The notes: a model not told the origin generated them from the letters alone. 64,000 nucleotides of DNA from Mesodorylaimus sp. YZB2_4 (GCA_030248295.1 JASANH010000702.1:62001-126000), one strand, 5' to 3'; positions 20,660-31,520 are shown, numbered from the stretch's first letter. Made by a program: numbers and translations.

Positions 20660-21007
20660 TTGCTACGTATCGTGTGTTTGATATTGTGGCGAGTTCAAAC
20701 GATGACAGCGACGGCGAGGAGCACCTTGACGAGCCGTCGCTGTCATCTGTTTGGTTGCTCATTTGAACGTAGAAAGCGATTTAAACTGTGCCAGGTTTAT
20801 AAACTTTATAACGGCCACTATGACTTTCGTAACATTCGTTTTATTCATCAAGATTCCATTGTTCGTACCAGTAATCGATTAGCCGATACTGATCACCATC
20901 TCATCGTGCCACGTCATAACTTAGAATCGTATGAGCGGTGTTTTTTGCATTCTTCAATATCTCTTTGGAAAGATATGCCGTGTAATGTAGCCTGGGGGAC
21001 CTTTTAG
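20660..21007 (+). pseudogene. 3' stub of CR1/L2-like LINE
   Basis: A 115-codon frame encodes the C-terminal end of a LINE ORF2-like protein. ERRKRFKLCQVYKLYN, HHLIVPRHNLESYERCF and SISLWKDMPCNVA parallel the nested LINE at 3173-4008 (RRKRLKLYQFYKFYN, HHLVVPRHFFETYKQCF, LWNELAANVA). There is no RT core, so it is a 5'-truncated relic. Confidence 0.75.
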
Positions 21008-21009
21008 CT

Positions 21010-21697
21010 GGTTTCGAGAGCATATTTGACATACTGCGTAATTCTATTCTCTATTTTCTTTTTTGACGTTCCATAACTCTGCATGTTTCTGGTCTCGAAG
21101 TGCACTGTCAGTGTTTGGCTTAGAATAAACAATGATAAATTGCGAATTTGATTCGTGGTAGGTATTCGTAGTGCCACTTGAACAAGTTCACTTGCTCTGT
21201 ATACCACTAGAAAAGGGCCATTTGAAGGACCAAGGCCTAGGGCTTAGAAATAAAGGACACAGAGCTGCCACCAAAAAAACATGCGAAAAATTTCCCCTCT
21301 TCACGAGCTTCTCTATTCCTAAGCCCTGACAATCGTTCGCCTAAGATATACGGTGGGCAATATATTGCGTGCCGACTCATATTGCATAAAACCTTTGCTG
21401 CATCGCTTGCATGGTTCCAGTTATTACATTGCGGCGTTTTTCGCTAGTTCGAGTATTTTGCTCGGTGTTTTAAGTGGGCTGTGCATTCGATAAATGGACA
21501 GTCCGTTATGTCAACTCTAGGCATGTTGGGATTGCAAACTGTAGGTCAATGAATTTAATGTTAATTTCGCCAACGACTGTGTCGCACAGTCATTGCGTCA
21601 AACATCATGTTTTGTGTATATCTATCATGTGAAGCATGATATATAGACACAAAATCTCTATCATGTATTCACATGTGAAGCACGCTCTATTTCGTGC
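21010..21697. other. Intergenic, no gene recognised
   Basis: I see nothing in this stretch beyond a short local duplication around ATCATGTTTTGTGTATATC / ATATAGACACAAAATC at 21605-21660, which forms an imperfect inverted repeat. Confidence 0.4.
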
Positions 21698-21852
21698 TAC
21701 GCTACTGTTGCCGCTTCAACCAAATTATTTTGTCATCGCAGCTGACGAACCCCACACACATTTTAAAAAAGAGCCAAGGCAAAGTGCTCGGAGTTTACAT
21801 TCGACGTTAAATTAAGCAGCGCTTGCTTAACATATTAGGCAGATCTTGACAA
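21698..21852 (-). repeat. 155 bp inverted repeat, left arm
   Basis: Its reverse complement matches 26174-26328 with about one mismatch by eye. Each arm includes a TTAAGCA...TGCTTAA palindrome. The arms face each other across about 4.3 kb holding the lectin gene and a gag ORF. Confidence 0.9.
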
Positions 21853-22843
21853 ATTTCAAATCCCACACAGAATAGCAAACATCGATCGGGCGATTAATTT
21901 CTGGAAAAAAATGTAAAAAAAATTCGCTCGTGTTGGGCTCTCTGACAAGAGGTGAATTTAAGAGGGCGATTATACTTTTTTCCCACTTTTTTATAGATTT
22001 CATGAATGGCCCTCGCTGTACAGGTGATTCGATCCTGGCGAACCTCTGGAATCAAGATTTATGTCGAATCACTCGCAGCTGTCGACTGCGAGTAGTGTTG
22101 GTACGGTGAAGACTATAATGAAGACTACTAAACGCTGAAATATCTTTCTCGCCAAAGAATTTATTTCACTTCCGTTAGAAACTGTGACAAGTTTTAAGCT
22201 TTCTTTAGAAAGTGCTCGATTAGGCTGTTGCTAGTTGCAGGCAACGAAGGCACAGCAGTCATGCTTGGAGATTGAATATGAATCAGGGTCTTGGTGATTA
22301 GTACTCAGTCACCGACCAAAGAGTGAGCCTTTCGTTGGCAGCGTAAGATTCTGGATTGCTCGTTTGTGAGATCAGCCTGAACATGGTCACGTAAGTGATG
22401 AATATCAGACGTCGCAACAACCCTGACATTTCAAGACGGAGTGCACTATAGGATCGATGTTAGCATTTTCAAAAAATAGCATGACATTCAAATTCAGTTA
22501 GGGCGAAGAACATTTTTGTGTCAATGTTCTGTGCCAATACATATGCAGATCACATTAGACACAGTTATAGAACATGAAAATCGTTTATTTAAGTTCTGTC
22601 TAATCTGCATGCAAGCACAATCGCGAAGATAAAAGTGCGCAAAGGAATGATGAGCATAACTTTTAGTTTTGAACTTTCGAGGCTTATAGCCAATGGCAAA
22701 CATCTGATGTATTCTCTCTTTGAAAAATTTTTAGAACAGTGAAAAAAATCTTATTCCATCTCATGCATTCTGAACACAAAAGCGCAACAAGCCAAGAAAT
22801 CACCAGGCATGTTTTATATCATGGGTCCCTACAGGGAGCAGCG
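21853..22843. other. Intergenic, 3' flank of the lectin gene
   Basis: No gene is recognised. A small imperfect inverted repeat (ATGCAGATCACATTAGACA versus TGTCTAATCTGCAT) lies at 22540-22610. Confidence 0.4.
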
Positions 22844-23893
22844 CTATGGCACGTAGTTGTAGTGCGAGCAGCTTCCATCACGTGGCGCTTGAACTGAACT
22901 GGGACATGACGGGCAAGCGTCTAAAACTGAGAACGAGAAGAGCTGACAAAATGCATTACAAGTTGCCATATCTCTGAGAAAATTGAAACTTCGACACCAA
23001 ACTCTTCGCCAGCATGTATTGGCGCAATCTAGCGGTTGCGTCGCACTGATTGTCTCAATTAGAGTCTCTGTCAGGCACACATTGGTTTTTCTAAACTCAT
23101 CTTCCCGGACTGTAAAAGAAAAACCTTCCAGTCGTAATAGCTCGAATTGAATCGTTATTACGAACTCACTGGAAAACTGGCACAACGCCAGTAAGGATGA
23201 GTTACACCAGACATCTTCGATAATTCCGTCCAACCTCATGGTCATGCAGTAGTCGCCACCAAAATCATTAGCGCCACACATATGATATCTAAGCCAAGTG
23301 TTGCCAGCGTTCATCCGTGCATTGGGCGATGTCACCCCATCGTGCCAAAATGTGGTGTCATTGGTCACTGAACACGGCCTACCGATTGTGGCATCCTGAC
23401 GTCGTAGTGCGAAATAAGGCATCCCGCCTCCTATCACCTGCAAATAAAAGGTGACTTTCGAGTGAAGAACGAGTACAAAGCGGAGTGGTACAAAGTTTGA
23501 GCCAAAGAGTATTAAAAAAGTCTCACAATCGAGCTTCAAGGGATGATGCCAGGATGGTTTCAGGTATCCCGAAAAGTCTATGATACTAATGCAGGGGACA
23601 TGTCTCTTGCTCACCCCCCCTCCCCCCTTCGTCATGCGTAGGCTAGATCTTTGGAAATCGAGTCTTGGCACAAGAATTAGGGGTGTGGAGAAATGCGTCT
23701 GATGCATTTCCTGATACCGTCAAGATCTTTTTATATTCGCTGTCTGTATGGATTTGGGCCAATACTGCCCCCTGCGCCTCGCATGTTTTCCAGGCATTCT
23801 CCCATGTTGATTTATTGCTCATAAGGAAAAAGCATCTTGGTCCGTCCATAACACTTCTCAAACTGGAACACGCGCTTCGAGAGCATTGTGGAC
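22844..23893 (-). CDS. C-type lectin-like protein gene, two 3' exons (spliced, partial)
   Basis: The upstream exon (23893-23718) encodes CFFLMSNKSTWENAWKTCEAQ and LAQIHTDSEYKKIL, the first half of a C-type lectin-like domain. On the minus strand a donor (ACG|GTATCA) at 23717 and an acceptor (TTTGCAG|GTGATA) at 23438 define a 280 bp phase-0 intron. The next exon (23437-22844) continues with MPYFALRR, TNDTTFW, YCMTMRLD and VWCNSSLLALCQF, the second half with its conserved WC and C, then a Cys-rich PAN/apple-like region (LDCANTCWRRVWCRSFNF) to the stop. An acceptor (TTTCAG) at 23894 implies earlier exons, perhaps with a signal peptide, which I cannot place. The product is probably secreted and carbohydrate- or protein-binding. 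I see no EPN or QPD motif, so sugar binding is uncertain. Confidence 0.75.
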
Positions 23894-24620
23894 CTGAAAC
23901 TGCATGAGATACTTCAGAACGTCAAAGTAAAATCTCTGATGACTCGCTTACTTTGTGCTAATATTGGATTTAACCAAAAAAAACTGGAAATTACAAATAA
24001 GACACATTATTTTGGTCGTATCAATCATCTTCACGGGCGTAGCTACAGTACAGAGGTTGAAAGGAGCCAGAAGCCCTGTTCCAAAATAATAAGTGACAAG
24101 TTTAACAGGTGCTCTCTTGTCAAGCTTTCTTGTCAGTGAGTGTCGCTATGAGCACTGTTGTAGCCATGCTTGACCTTTCTCCGCTCCCCCACAGCAACTA
24201 GACAATGCTCAATAGTCAGGGATATATGTTCAGGTTTTAATTTATTTAATATTACAGATAAGATTCTTTCTTGGCTCGCGATTGACGCGAAAACCATTTG
24301 ACCAGTAATTTCTAATAAGCTTCAAGATCTCGAACATAGCCCGTTACACGTCAACTGTCGAGTTTGCATTCTAACGAAGCTAAAGTTCTGTAGTGTGCGT
24401 CACAGAGAAATTTAAGAAGGGGTTCTCAAGAGATCCAACCGAGGGCTGGTCGGTCAAACGTTTCCACCCTTTTTTATGAGCTCCATCAAAGTACTCATAA
24501 AACTGAATGTCTAGGTGGAAGTTTGATTTTTTGAAATAATATATATATATATGTATGAAACTGAAAGAAATTGTAGGGTGGTTGTAGGTGTTGGTAAGGT
24601 GGTTTTGGGTTTCTGAGTGG
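23894..24620. other. Intergenic or 5' intron of the lectin gene
   Basis: This probably holds upstream intron or promoter sequence of the lectin gene, but I cannot identify an earlier exon. A (TA)n run lies at 24538-24553. Confidence 0.4.
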
Positions 24621-24621
24621 A

Positions 24622-24740
24622 GCCCTTTTGCGGCTGGGTGTGGCCTGCGGATTCTTTTGCGGCTGGTTGTGGCCTGCGGATTGTTCGCGGCTGATTAGCC
24701 TGCGGATTAGTTGCGATCACTTTGAGTGATCTGCGGATTC
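24622..24740. repeat. Short tandem repeats of GGCCTGCGGATT type
   Basis: The block TTTTGCGGCTGG(G/T)TGTGGCC, then TGCGGATT, occurs twice in full. Shorter TGCGGATT-ended units follow, four TGCGGATT ends in all plus one after 24730. It lies just upstream of the gag-like frame. Confidence 0.7.
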
Positions 24741-25890
24741 TCACCAGCCCACGAGGTTAGGCTTTACTGGGTGTTCGTGTATTCGCTCGTGTGGCCAGGC
24801 TGATCGTGAGATTGAGCAGCCTAATGTTGGAGGAGGTCAGGCTGCGGCTGCGGCTGCAGGGGTAGGCGTAGGAGGAAACGTCGACCTGGCGGCGTTGATA
24901 AACGCGTTGCGGGCTGTTGCTGTCGACCTGAGAAAAGGTCAGCCTTTCTTCTCGTTATACGAGAAAGAGCCGTTGAGAGGGGCCGTTGATGAAGACGTAC
25001 ACAAATATTTCCAGAACTTTGAGTTCCTGGCTAGTCTGGTTGCCAACATGACAGACGAAATTCGTCTGATTAAGTTGAAGAAGGGACTAAGAGATAAAGC
25101 GCTAGTCGTTTTTCAGTCGGCTACGGTGGAGCAGGTCGATACGTATGAGCACACCAAAGCGTTCCTGATAGAACGGTTGGTGTTGCCGCATCAGCGCACC
25201 GTTTATCGGCAGTCATTCTTGACTAAGAAAAAGGGAGCTGCGTCGGTTAGTGATTTCTATCGGGAGTTGCGTAGGTTAGCTGACCTGGCGTACCTGGAAA
25301 CTCCACCAGACGCTAGAGAGGTCCTGGTGAAGGAACAGCTGGTTGATGGCACAGAGGTGACCACGAAGTTTGACCCCAACTATAAGATCTGGAAGGCAGG
25401 TTTCACACACTCGGGGGAGGATCTAAATGGCGTGTTGAGAGTCATGCAGGCTGCAGAAACGGTACAGAAGTCTGTTTCTTTGTTGCCAGTGTTTGCGAGT
25501 GGTACCTCGGACGACCAATTCACACGTGCAGTCGGCCAGTTGTGGAGCTCGGAAGGTGAGGGATCAAGCCGGGGTCCCCATGGAGGCTATAAGAGCCGAA
25601 ATTGGAACGTGCGGAATGCTCGCCCTCGGGGTGGCGGCTTTGGCCGAGGCAGAGCGGTGGTGTCCCGAGCGGCACAGTTGGGGAACTCGTCGGACGCTCG
25701 AAAGGATTGCTATGGTTGTGGTCAAACGGGTCATATTCGGGCGAACTGTCTGAATCGGAGGGCAGCTGATCAACAGCAGTCAGCTGGGCGGAACGAGAGT
25801 GCGGTGCCGAGGGCGGTAACAAATGCTTTGTATCCAAAGGGTACCAGAGGGCGGTCATCCCGGGGTCGAGGTCGGTCTTCTGAGTACTGA
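24730..25890 (+). CDS. gag: Gag of a Ty3/gypsy element (truncated copy)
   Basis: The frame is open from after a TGA at 24727 but has no ATG before the conserved part; the earliest start-like codon in the Gag core is TTG at 24895. Either the start is upstream in another exon or frame, or the copy is 5'-truncated. It encodes a Gag capsid region (VHKYFQNFEFLASLVANM, LKKGLRDKALVVFQ, SVSDFYRELRRLADLAYLE), then an Arg/Gly-rich region and one zinc knuckle, CYGCGQTGHIRANC. It resembles the gag at 41968-43074 (same pattern of KALLLASLVQPHQ versus KAFLIERLVLPHQ), so both belong to one broad lineage. Confidence 0.85.
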   Translation, partial: SADSHQPTRLGFTGCSCIRSCGQADREIEQPNVGGGQAAAAAAGVGVGGNVDLAALINALRAVAVDLRKGQPFFSLYEKEPLRGAVDEDVHKYFQNFEFLASLVANMTDEIRLIKLKKGLRDKALVVFQSATVEQVDTYEHTKAFLIERLVLPHQRTVYRQSFLTKKKGAASVSDFYRELRRLADLAYLETPPDAREVLVKEQLVDGTEVTTKFDPNYKIWKAGFTHSGEDLNGVLRVMQAAETVQKSVSLLPVFASGTSDDQFTRAVGQLWSSEGEGSSRGPHGGYKSRNWNVRNARPRGGGFGRGRAVVSRAAQLGNSSDARKDCYGCGQTGHIRANCLNRRAADQQQSAGRNESAVPRAVTNALYPKGTRGRSSRGRGRSSEY

Positions 25891-25905
25891 GGCGAAGGGG
25901 GTAGA

Positions 25906-26173
25906 ATGCCCAGGGAAAATCGAAGACATGACAAAGAATTAGGACCTGATCAGCAGGACCAATTTGTAGAGTATGCCGGTGGCTGGGAGGAGCCATACGG
26001 GGACGACGTAGGTGAGGTGGAGGAGTACACGTATCTCACGTTGACCTCGCCCGTAGATGACGATAGGAAACCGTGTGTTGCGCAGGTGCAGGGCGATGGC
26101 CAGTCGGTTTCGATGGTGGCTGGGAATGGTGATACAGCGGGCAGTGGCAGTAACGCGCTCGGTACAAGTGGCA
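25906..26173 (+). pseudogene. Start of pol, truncated before the protease active site
   Basis: A frame starting MPRENRRHDKE overlaps nothing and follows gag by 15 bases. It is an acidic linker (EYAGGWEEPYGDDVGEVEEY) like the start of Pol in related elements. The coding signal stops where the right arm of the 155 bp inverted repeat begins, so no protease, RT or integrase remains. Confidence 0.5.
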
Positions 26174-26328
26174 TTGTCAAGATCTGCCTAATATGTTAAG
26201 CAAGCGCTGCTTAATTTAACGTCGAATGTAAACTCCGAGCACTTTGCCTTGGCTCTTTTTTGAAATGTGTGTGGGGTTCGTCAGCTGCGATGACAAAATA
26301 ATTTGGTTGAAGCGGCAACAGTAGCGTA
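26174..26328 (+). repeat. 155 bp inverted repeat, right arm
   Basis: This is the near-identical partner of 21698-21852 in opposite orientation. Its left edge coincides with the truncation of the gag-pol sequence. Confidence 0.9.
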
Positions 26329-26371
26329 ACTTCAGAACCCCTCCTAAAGTCAATAGAGCACTGAACCGAGT

Positions 26372-26650
26372 CTACATGGTGACTTTTAAATCGACTTCTG
26401 GTAAACGGCAATCATAAATCACTCTGTTGATGTTGAGGAAGGGGTGAAGCAGAGAATTGACGCATACAGGCCCAACGATGTCCATGGTTACATGAAAGAA
26501 ATAATCGAAAATTTCAGCTGTCACTAGCCGTTGAGCATTTATCTTGTTTCTTGTCGCACTCGCAGGATTTGTTGGGTGGAAAAGTGTGCTTTTAGCAGCA
26601 TCAGGCAATATTTTGTTGTGAAATAGCCCTGGTCTGATCTTCTTCACTGC
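26372..26650 (-). pseudogene. Ty3/gypsy integrase fragment
   Basis: A 91-codon minus frame contains HVTMDIVGPV followed by NINRVIYDCRLPEV. This resembles the first catalytic Asp strand of gypsy integrases (MDIVGP) and the following strand (VI-D---R-PE). The rest of the core is absent. Confidence 0.6.
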
Positions 26651-26819
26651 TCAAAAGCACAGTAAATGCCTTTTGCGCGTACATGGATCATAGTGTTGTA
26701 CATGAAAAAATGTCATATTATTTATTTTGGGTTTTATTTTATTGAGTCCAACAAAATCACAAAGTAAGCAAGTCGTTTAAGTTTTTACTTTTTCGAATAT
26801 CACATTCAGCTACAGATCT

Positions 26820-27100
26820 GCAGTGTAACGCGAGGGCGTGCCCCAGTTTGAGAAGTGTGGAAGATGAATCACGATATTTTTTTGTTATGAATAATTACTC
26901 AACATGGGAGAACATGGGAAAACATTGTTACTACTTTCGACTTTTTGGAAGTGAAAGAGAGCTGCTTTCTGAAAGACGCGTTACACTTTCAGATGGGAAA
27001 CAGAATGCCGTTTTTGGCACTTCTACGTCTGAATGACATACGTGGTAAGCCATGCTCAGTAACCAGTGACACCACATTTACTGAACAGGAATACCAAGGA
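26820..27100 (+). pseudogene. C-type lectin pseudogene fragment
   Basis: SLRSVEDESRYFFVMNNYSTWENMGKHC resembles the first lectin exon at 23893-23718 (SLRSVMDGPRCFF, NKSTWENAWKTC). After an intron-like gap ending TTTCAG, NRMPFLALLRLNDIRGKPCSV and TSDTTF resemble the second exon. The reading frames do not join and the C-terminal part is missing. It lies in the opposite orientation to the intact gene. Confidence 0.7.
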
Positions 27101-27119
27101 CTCATTCATGCTCTAATCT

Positions 27120-27672
27120 CGAGCCCAAATACGATTGATCGATGATCTGACAGAGACGATAGAAATGTGCGCTAATTGTGCGCTTGTGCGCGTGGTCAAA
27201 AACCACGCCTTCCATGTATCGGGAATCACGACTTGTGTAGTGTCCTGCCAACGTTTAAACTTCCCAACGGCCAGATGCGGCAGAAGTCCCTCTCCTGAGA
27301 GCTCATAGTGCTCAGACAATCTCTGTACACCGAGCAGCATGAGCACCTGCTAACAGAGCTTCCTGGTCGCGTTCTAGATAGGTGATAAAGGTTTGCCACT
27401 GACTATCAGCGCGTTGAGCAGCTCTCACGACCTCATCCAAAAAAAACAGTGTCTTGCTGCGTCTAATCGTGAGTATGGCCGATGAGCGGAGCAAGCGAGC
27501 CATGCGTACTGCACACGGGGCAGACAGGATGACGCGAAACCGCATCGGCCATGGTATTCAGTTTCTTAGGCATGTGCTGAACAACCAGCCTACTGTAAGG
27601 GACCGGAGAACAGCAGTGACTCAGCCGATTATCATGGCTCACATATCTACCACCTGACTTTGGGTCAGCCAT
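27120..27672 (-). pseudogene. Ty3/gypsy RNase H / integrase zinc-finger fragment
   Basis: The minus strand reads VVQHMPKKLNTMADAVSRHP, the NxxADxLSR motif at the end of RNase H, and further on HAHKRTISAHFYRLCQII, which resembles the HHCC zinc finger start of integrase, in another frame. Several stops and shifts intervene. Confidence 0.65.
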
Positions 27673-27689
27673 GAGTTATGACCCGCAAG

Positions 27690-27775
27690 CTGGGCTCTAG
27701 GGACTGAACCAAGGATGAGCCCAGCCGCGCTACCTTGCATTACGAGTTTAGAAGAATGCTGAGCCACTGCATCAC
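27690..27775 (-). repeat. tRNA-derived sequence (pseudo-tRNA or SINE head)
   Basis: On the minus strand, AGTGGCTCAGCATT resembles an A box and GGTTCAGTCCC, about 50 bases on, a B box. Folding is too poor for a functional tRNA. Confidence 0.35.
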
Positions 27776-27779
27776 GGCC

Positions 27780-28239
27780 GCAACAATGCACTGTTTACTG
27801 CTACAGTAGTTTTGACAAAGACAGAAAAATGACATGGAAATTACTCAGCTTTAGAAACGCTCTTGGAACATGCTCGGTGAAATATTAAAAAATTGAATGA
27901 AAAAATTCCTCTCTCCACAACCTTCTTGATGCCCAAGCCGTGATAGTGCCTAACGACCCTTGCAGCTGCCAGCCTGCTACAGATTGGTGCTGGTTCATGC
28001 AATACAGGTGGCGTGTGTGAGCTGGAATAGCCATACTGCAGTCTGCCTCCTCCTTGATATTAAAAGTGCAGAGACATCTCCAGTTCTGTCAATAGTAATG
28101 TGCGAATGAGGTTGTAGTGAACAGGTCCCTAGCTGTATGTACGACTAGATTATCTGCAATCAGTGCCCTAAAACTATGGCGCTTGACGGACACTCAAACC
28201 AGCTGCCACATGCTGTACAAGAGACTGTTTGCTGGGTCT
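27780..28239. other. No gene recognised
   Basis: I see nothing identifiable in this stretch. Short open frames have no motif. Confidence 0.4.
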
Positions 28240-28800
28240 CTACTGCACGCGCTGTTCTAGGCGGAATCGGAATGGTTTTATCGATGTCTTCAATTCGCCA
28301 CATGCTCTCATGTAACAATACCGCTCACGCACTACTTGCTGCTCGATGGATATTTCAGAGGCCAAGAGCGAAGAGTCGTCCGCGAAATTCTTAAGCAACA
28401 AAATCGGGAAATCATGCAATAAGCTGTCAACGAACGCATTATACAACGTTGCCTTAGGACACTTCCCTGCGGTACACCACTGGGGACTGACGCTGTGTTC
28501 GACAGGCATCCGTTGATCACAACCCGCTGCGTTCGGCCAGTCAAGTAGGATGATAACCATCTGATAATTTTTGAGGGCACACGATGATCATCATGGAGAG
28601 CACGCAGCAGTGGTGGATGTCGGACCATATCGAATGCTTTTCGTATGTCCAAATATGGACCAACAACGAAGCTGTACTTTTTGAAATTCAAAGCAGTATG
28701 AATAAATTGACTCGAGCTTATCTTGCACTGTTGATCCCACGCCTCTTCACGAATCCACGCTACCAATCAGAAATAAGCAGGTTTTCGCCCAGGCGGCACG
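28240..28800 (-). pseudogene. LINE reverse-transcriptase fragment
   Basis: Two overlapping minus frames encode the RT palm of a non-LTR element: YLDIRKAFDMVRH, IIRWLSSYLTGRTQRV, SGVPQGSVL and, after a frameshift near 28440, FADDSSLLA, the catalytic F/YADD box. Motif order and spacing fit the CR1/jockey group. Flanking parts are missing. Confidence 0.85.
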
Positions 28801-29204
28801 GCATTCCCGATCTGAAACTTGATTAGCAAGTGGACCCGTCGAATAATCCAGTTCATACATGGTCCATCACACCAAGTCAACTGAGTTTTGCTTACCTGGC
28901 AGCGCTTATCCACAATGCTTTCATGAAATACGTAGTCATCACGGAAACCCTGAGCTCTGGCAGTCTCTCGAACGCTGATCAGACGTTTCTCAGTCGGTTA
29001 AATCACTCGGCCCCGAAATACGAGCATCATGCATAGTCACATCAAGTCGGCCTTCTCCGCTGTGTACCATCCGCTGCTCTCAGCCACTATGGCTAATATT
29101 GTTGGATGCAAATGCGACCTGTTTTCCCAGATTTCGGCACGAAAATCCCTATTTTCTTTGACTTTCGTAGCTTTGTATATAAACCCTGCGATCCAGAGGT
29201 CGAA

Positions 29205-29360
29205 TCGGACTAGGCACCCAGGATCGACCGAACACGGTTTTTGCACCGGACCAAACCTTACCGAACTTTTTCTCACATCTCACCGAACCCGAACCAAGCC
29301 GGACCGAGCCGACCGAACCGAACCGAACCTACCTACCGAACCGAACCGAACCGAATTTTC
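29205..29360. repeat. (CCGAA/CCGAAC)n-rich array
   Basis: The tract is built from CCGAACCGAACC and CCGGACC type units, most regular at 29300-29355. The array at 30300-30420 is its reverse-complement type. Confidence 0.75.
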
Positions 29361-29667
29361 TATGTTCACCCAAAGCACATCCTACATAAAGTATAATCAT
29401 CTGTATCGAGTGCCATAAATAATGGCCCGCTAATGTTTCGTCTTCTACCAGCCTTAATCGCGGTAAATTCGATACCATTGTGTTCAGCATTCGATTCTGA
29501 GTCAGTTTGACCTATTTTGCTAGCAACTAAATTCTCAATTCGTTTTTAAAACGCGATATAGCCGAAGTACCAACTGTCACAATTTTTTTCACAATACCCG
29601 AACGAATTCGTATCGGCAAGCTTTAACTCAACTTTTCGAGTTGCTTCGGACTTTACTCGATCCCAGT

Positions 29668-29990
29668 TCATCGCATAAGCAAATTCTTCCCAGACTGAGT
29701 AGGCTCATGGTTTAAATCGGGACTATTCAGAGGCCAACGCTTATCTTCGATAAAATCAGGGAAAGTGATCCCTGCACCGTTTCTCTGAATCTTTGTGCGT
29801 TTGAGCCTTCGCGCCATCTTGCTGAGATGTCCAGTTGTTCCCAAGTACCTTTCTTCCATATGTCTCAGCTGCTGGCAAACCATTTCCATATGAACGGAAT
29901 CATTGACTGTGACCTCACCCGACATGATCAGCGGTGTAACTAAATTTCTAAGGTCTTGACTTTTCCCTAGTTGTACAGGCAACTGTTCAG
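29668..29990 (-). pseudogene. Possible Tc1/mariner-type transposase fragment
   Basis: A 104-codon minus frame ends with FIEDKRWPLNSPDLN, which matches the strand carrying the second catalytic Asp in Tc1/mariner-type transposases (W-P-x-x-SPDLNP). The rest is not convincing, and no terminal inverted repeats were found. Confidence 0.45.
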
Positions 29991-30299
29991 TATTATGGAC
30001 ACTGATATGGTGAGTGCACTGCCCGATAAAGCAAATGCTCTATCTTTCTGTGTTAGTGTTTACTACAACGCGACCACTTCCGTAGAAAACTAGCCATTTA
30101 TGTTAGTGTCATTCTTTATGGCACCTGATATTTTCAAAATATTCAGAAGTCACTTTTTTTTAACCATTTTTCAAATTGAAGTTTTGAAGATAATGAAGGA
30201 AGGACCAGATAATCAAGAAAAAGGGACAGAGAAATTTATAGCTAGGACGAAACCTCAAACAAAATGACCGCGTTTTTGTCCAATAAAAGAGGAAGTCCG

Positions 30300-30420
30300 A
30301 AATTGGTTGTTCGGTTCGGTGGTTTGGTCCAAAAAAGCCGGTTTGGTTCAGTTTGGTAAAAATAGGCAATCCGGTGGTTCGGTTCGGCCGGTTCAGTGGT
30401 TCGGTCGATGCTAACTAGGC
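30300..30420. repeat. (GGTTCGGT)n-rich array, inverse of 29205-29360
   Basis: GGTTCGG and GGTTTGG units with a few interruptions run through this stretch. It is the inverse of the array about 1 kb upstream, so the pair could fold. Confidence 0.7.
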
Positions 30421-30865
30421 ACCGACCCACTTATCGAATCGGTTAGGCTGAATCAAGGGATCATTGGTGGTAGCTGAATCTGGATCTTCACTGCTGTCTC
30501 ACAGCGAGCAACAAAACACAGCCTAAAAATGGGCCAGCTCCAGACACCTGAAACTAATAAACCAGGATGCGCGATAATCAGGTCGATAACAAATTATAGC
30601 AATGACAATGGCTGCTTAAACACAAAAATGACCTGAGTTCCCATATGTTCGATGGACGTCACCACCGTCGGAAAGTGGAAATCGAGATCCAATCGCCCGA
30701 AAAGCCCATTCCAGTTGTGTCTAAATGCAAGTTGTTCCAGTTGCGATCTAATTTGAGCATTATGGTAATCATGTCTTGAGCGCTCCTGCTACTCGTACCT
30801 TTGCCCGATTAGGCCAATGCAAACATCGGGTACAGGCCATGCTGGCTGGTTTCCAGGGTTCATTC

Positions 30866-30945
30866 TGTCTTTTGTTCGTGGAATTGCTTCGATAACTTGA
30901 TGTTGGTATCTTCATGTCTTCTACACACATACATATATTTATGAC
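30866..30945 (+). repeat. Dispersed ~75 bp repeat R3, copy 1
   Basis: GTGGAATTGCT(T/C)(C/T)GATAAC and TTGATGTTGGTAT, followed by TTCATGTCTTCTAC, is repeated at 36275-36345. Both copies continue into short simple repeats, as 3' ends of SINEs or LINEs do. Confidence 0.7.
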
Positions 30946-31399
30946 GCGGCACGTTTCTGCCCATACAAAAAATAGTGAAAATTTTGAAAAGATTTTCGGT
31001 ATACACCTTCCCCAACTAGTACCTCATATCCATGCCAAATTTCATCGGGTTTGACCGCACGGTCCACGAGTTATAGCGAAAATAGATAACCAGGTCGGGA
31101 TTTCCGCCCTTGCACTCCTTGTCTGAGTGGAGCCCGAACGGATAGATTTTGGAAATTCCTCCGGAAGAACTTAATCTAGTGTAAAGTTAAACTAAGAAAC
31201 AAAATTTCATGGCCTCACGACATCGGGCTGTTGAGATATCGCTGTTGGTGTGGCACATGTACTACATGGCCCCCATTGTCGCGAAATGCGCGATTGATAC
31301 TAGGAAGCAGCGCCTCGCCCACTGCACAATGCCCGAGAATGGAACACTTCACACCTTTAAATGATATGTGATTTGGTATCGTTCATGGGGTGCGTTTTC
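30946..31399. other. No gene recognised; may include BEL/Pao A LTR start
   Basis: The 5' edge of the BEL/Pao A LTR must lie here or slightly downstream, but with no partner LTR in the window it cannot be placed. Confidence 0.3.
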
Positions 31400-31502
31400 T
31401 TTGTTGACCTGAACGGTCTGTTCCTTCTGTTTTTCTTGATTACTGTAAAGCACTAGACTCGAAGCATTGTCGCCTCTCTCCATATTTATATCTCGCGACA
31501 AG

Positions 31503-31520
31503 TGGTAGCAGAACGTGGTT
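31503..31520 (+). other. Primer binding site of BEL/Pao A
   Basis: TGGTAGCAGAACGTGGTT follows the LTR end by two bases. The same 18 bases occur at the equivalent place in copy B (63735-63752). The primer tRNA is not identified. Confidence 0.75.
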
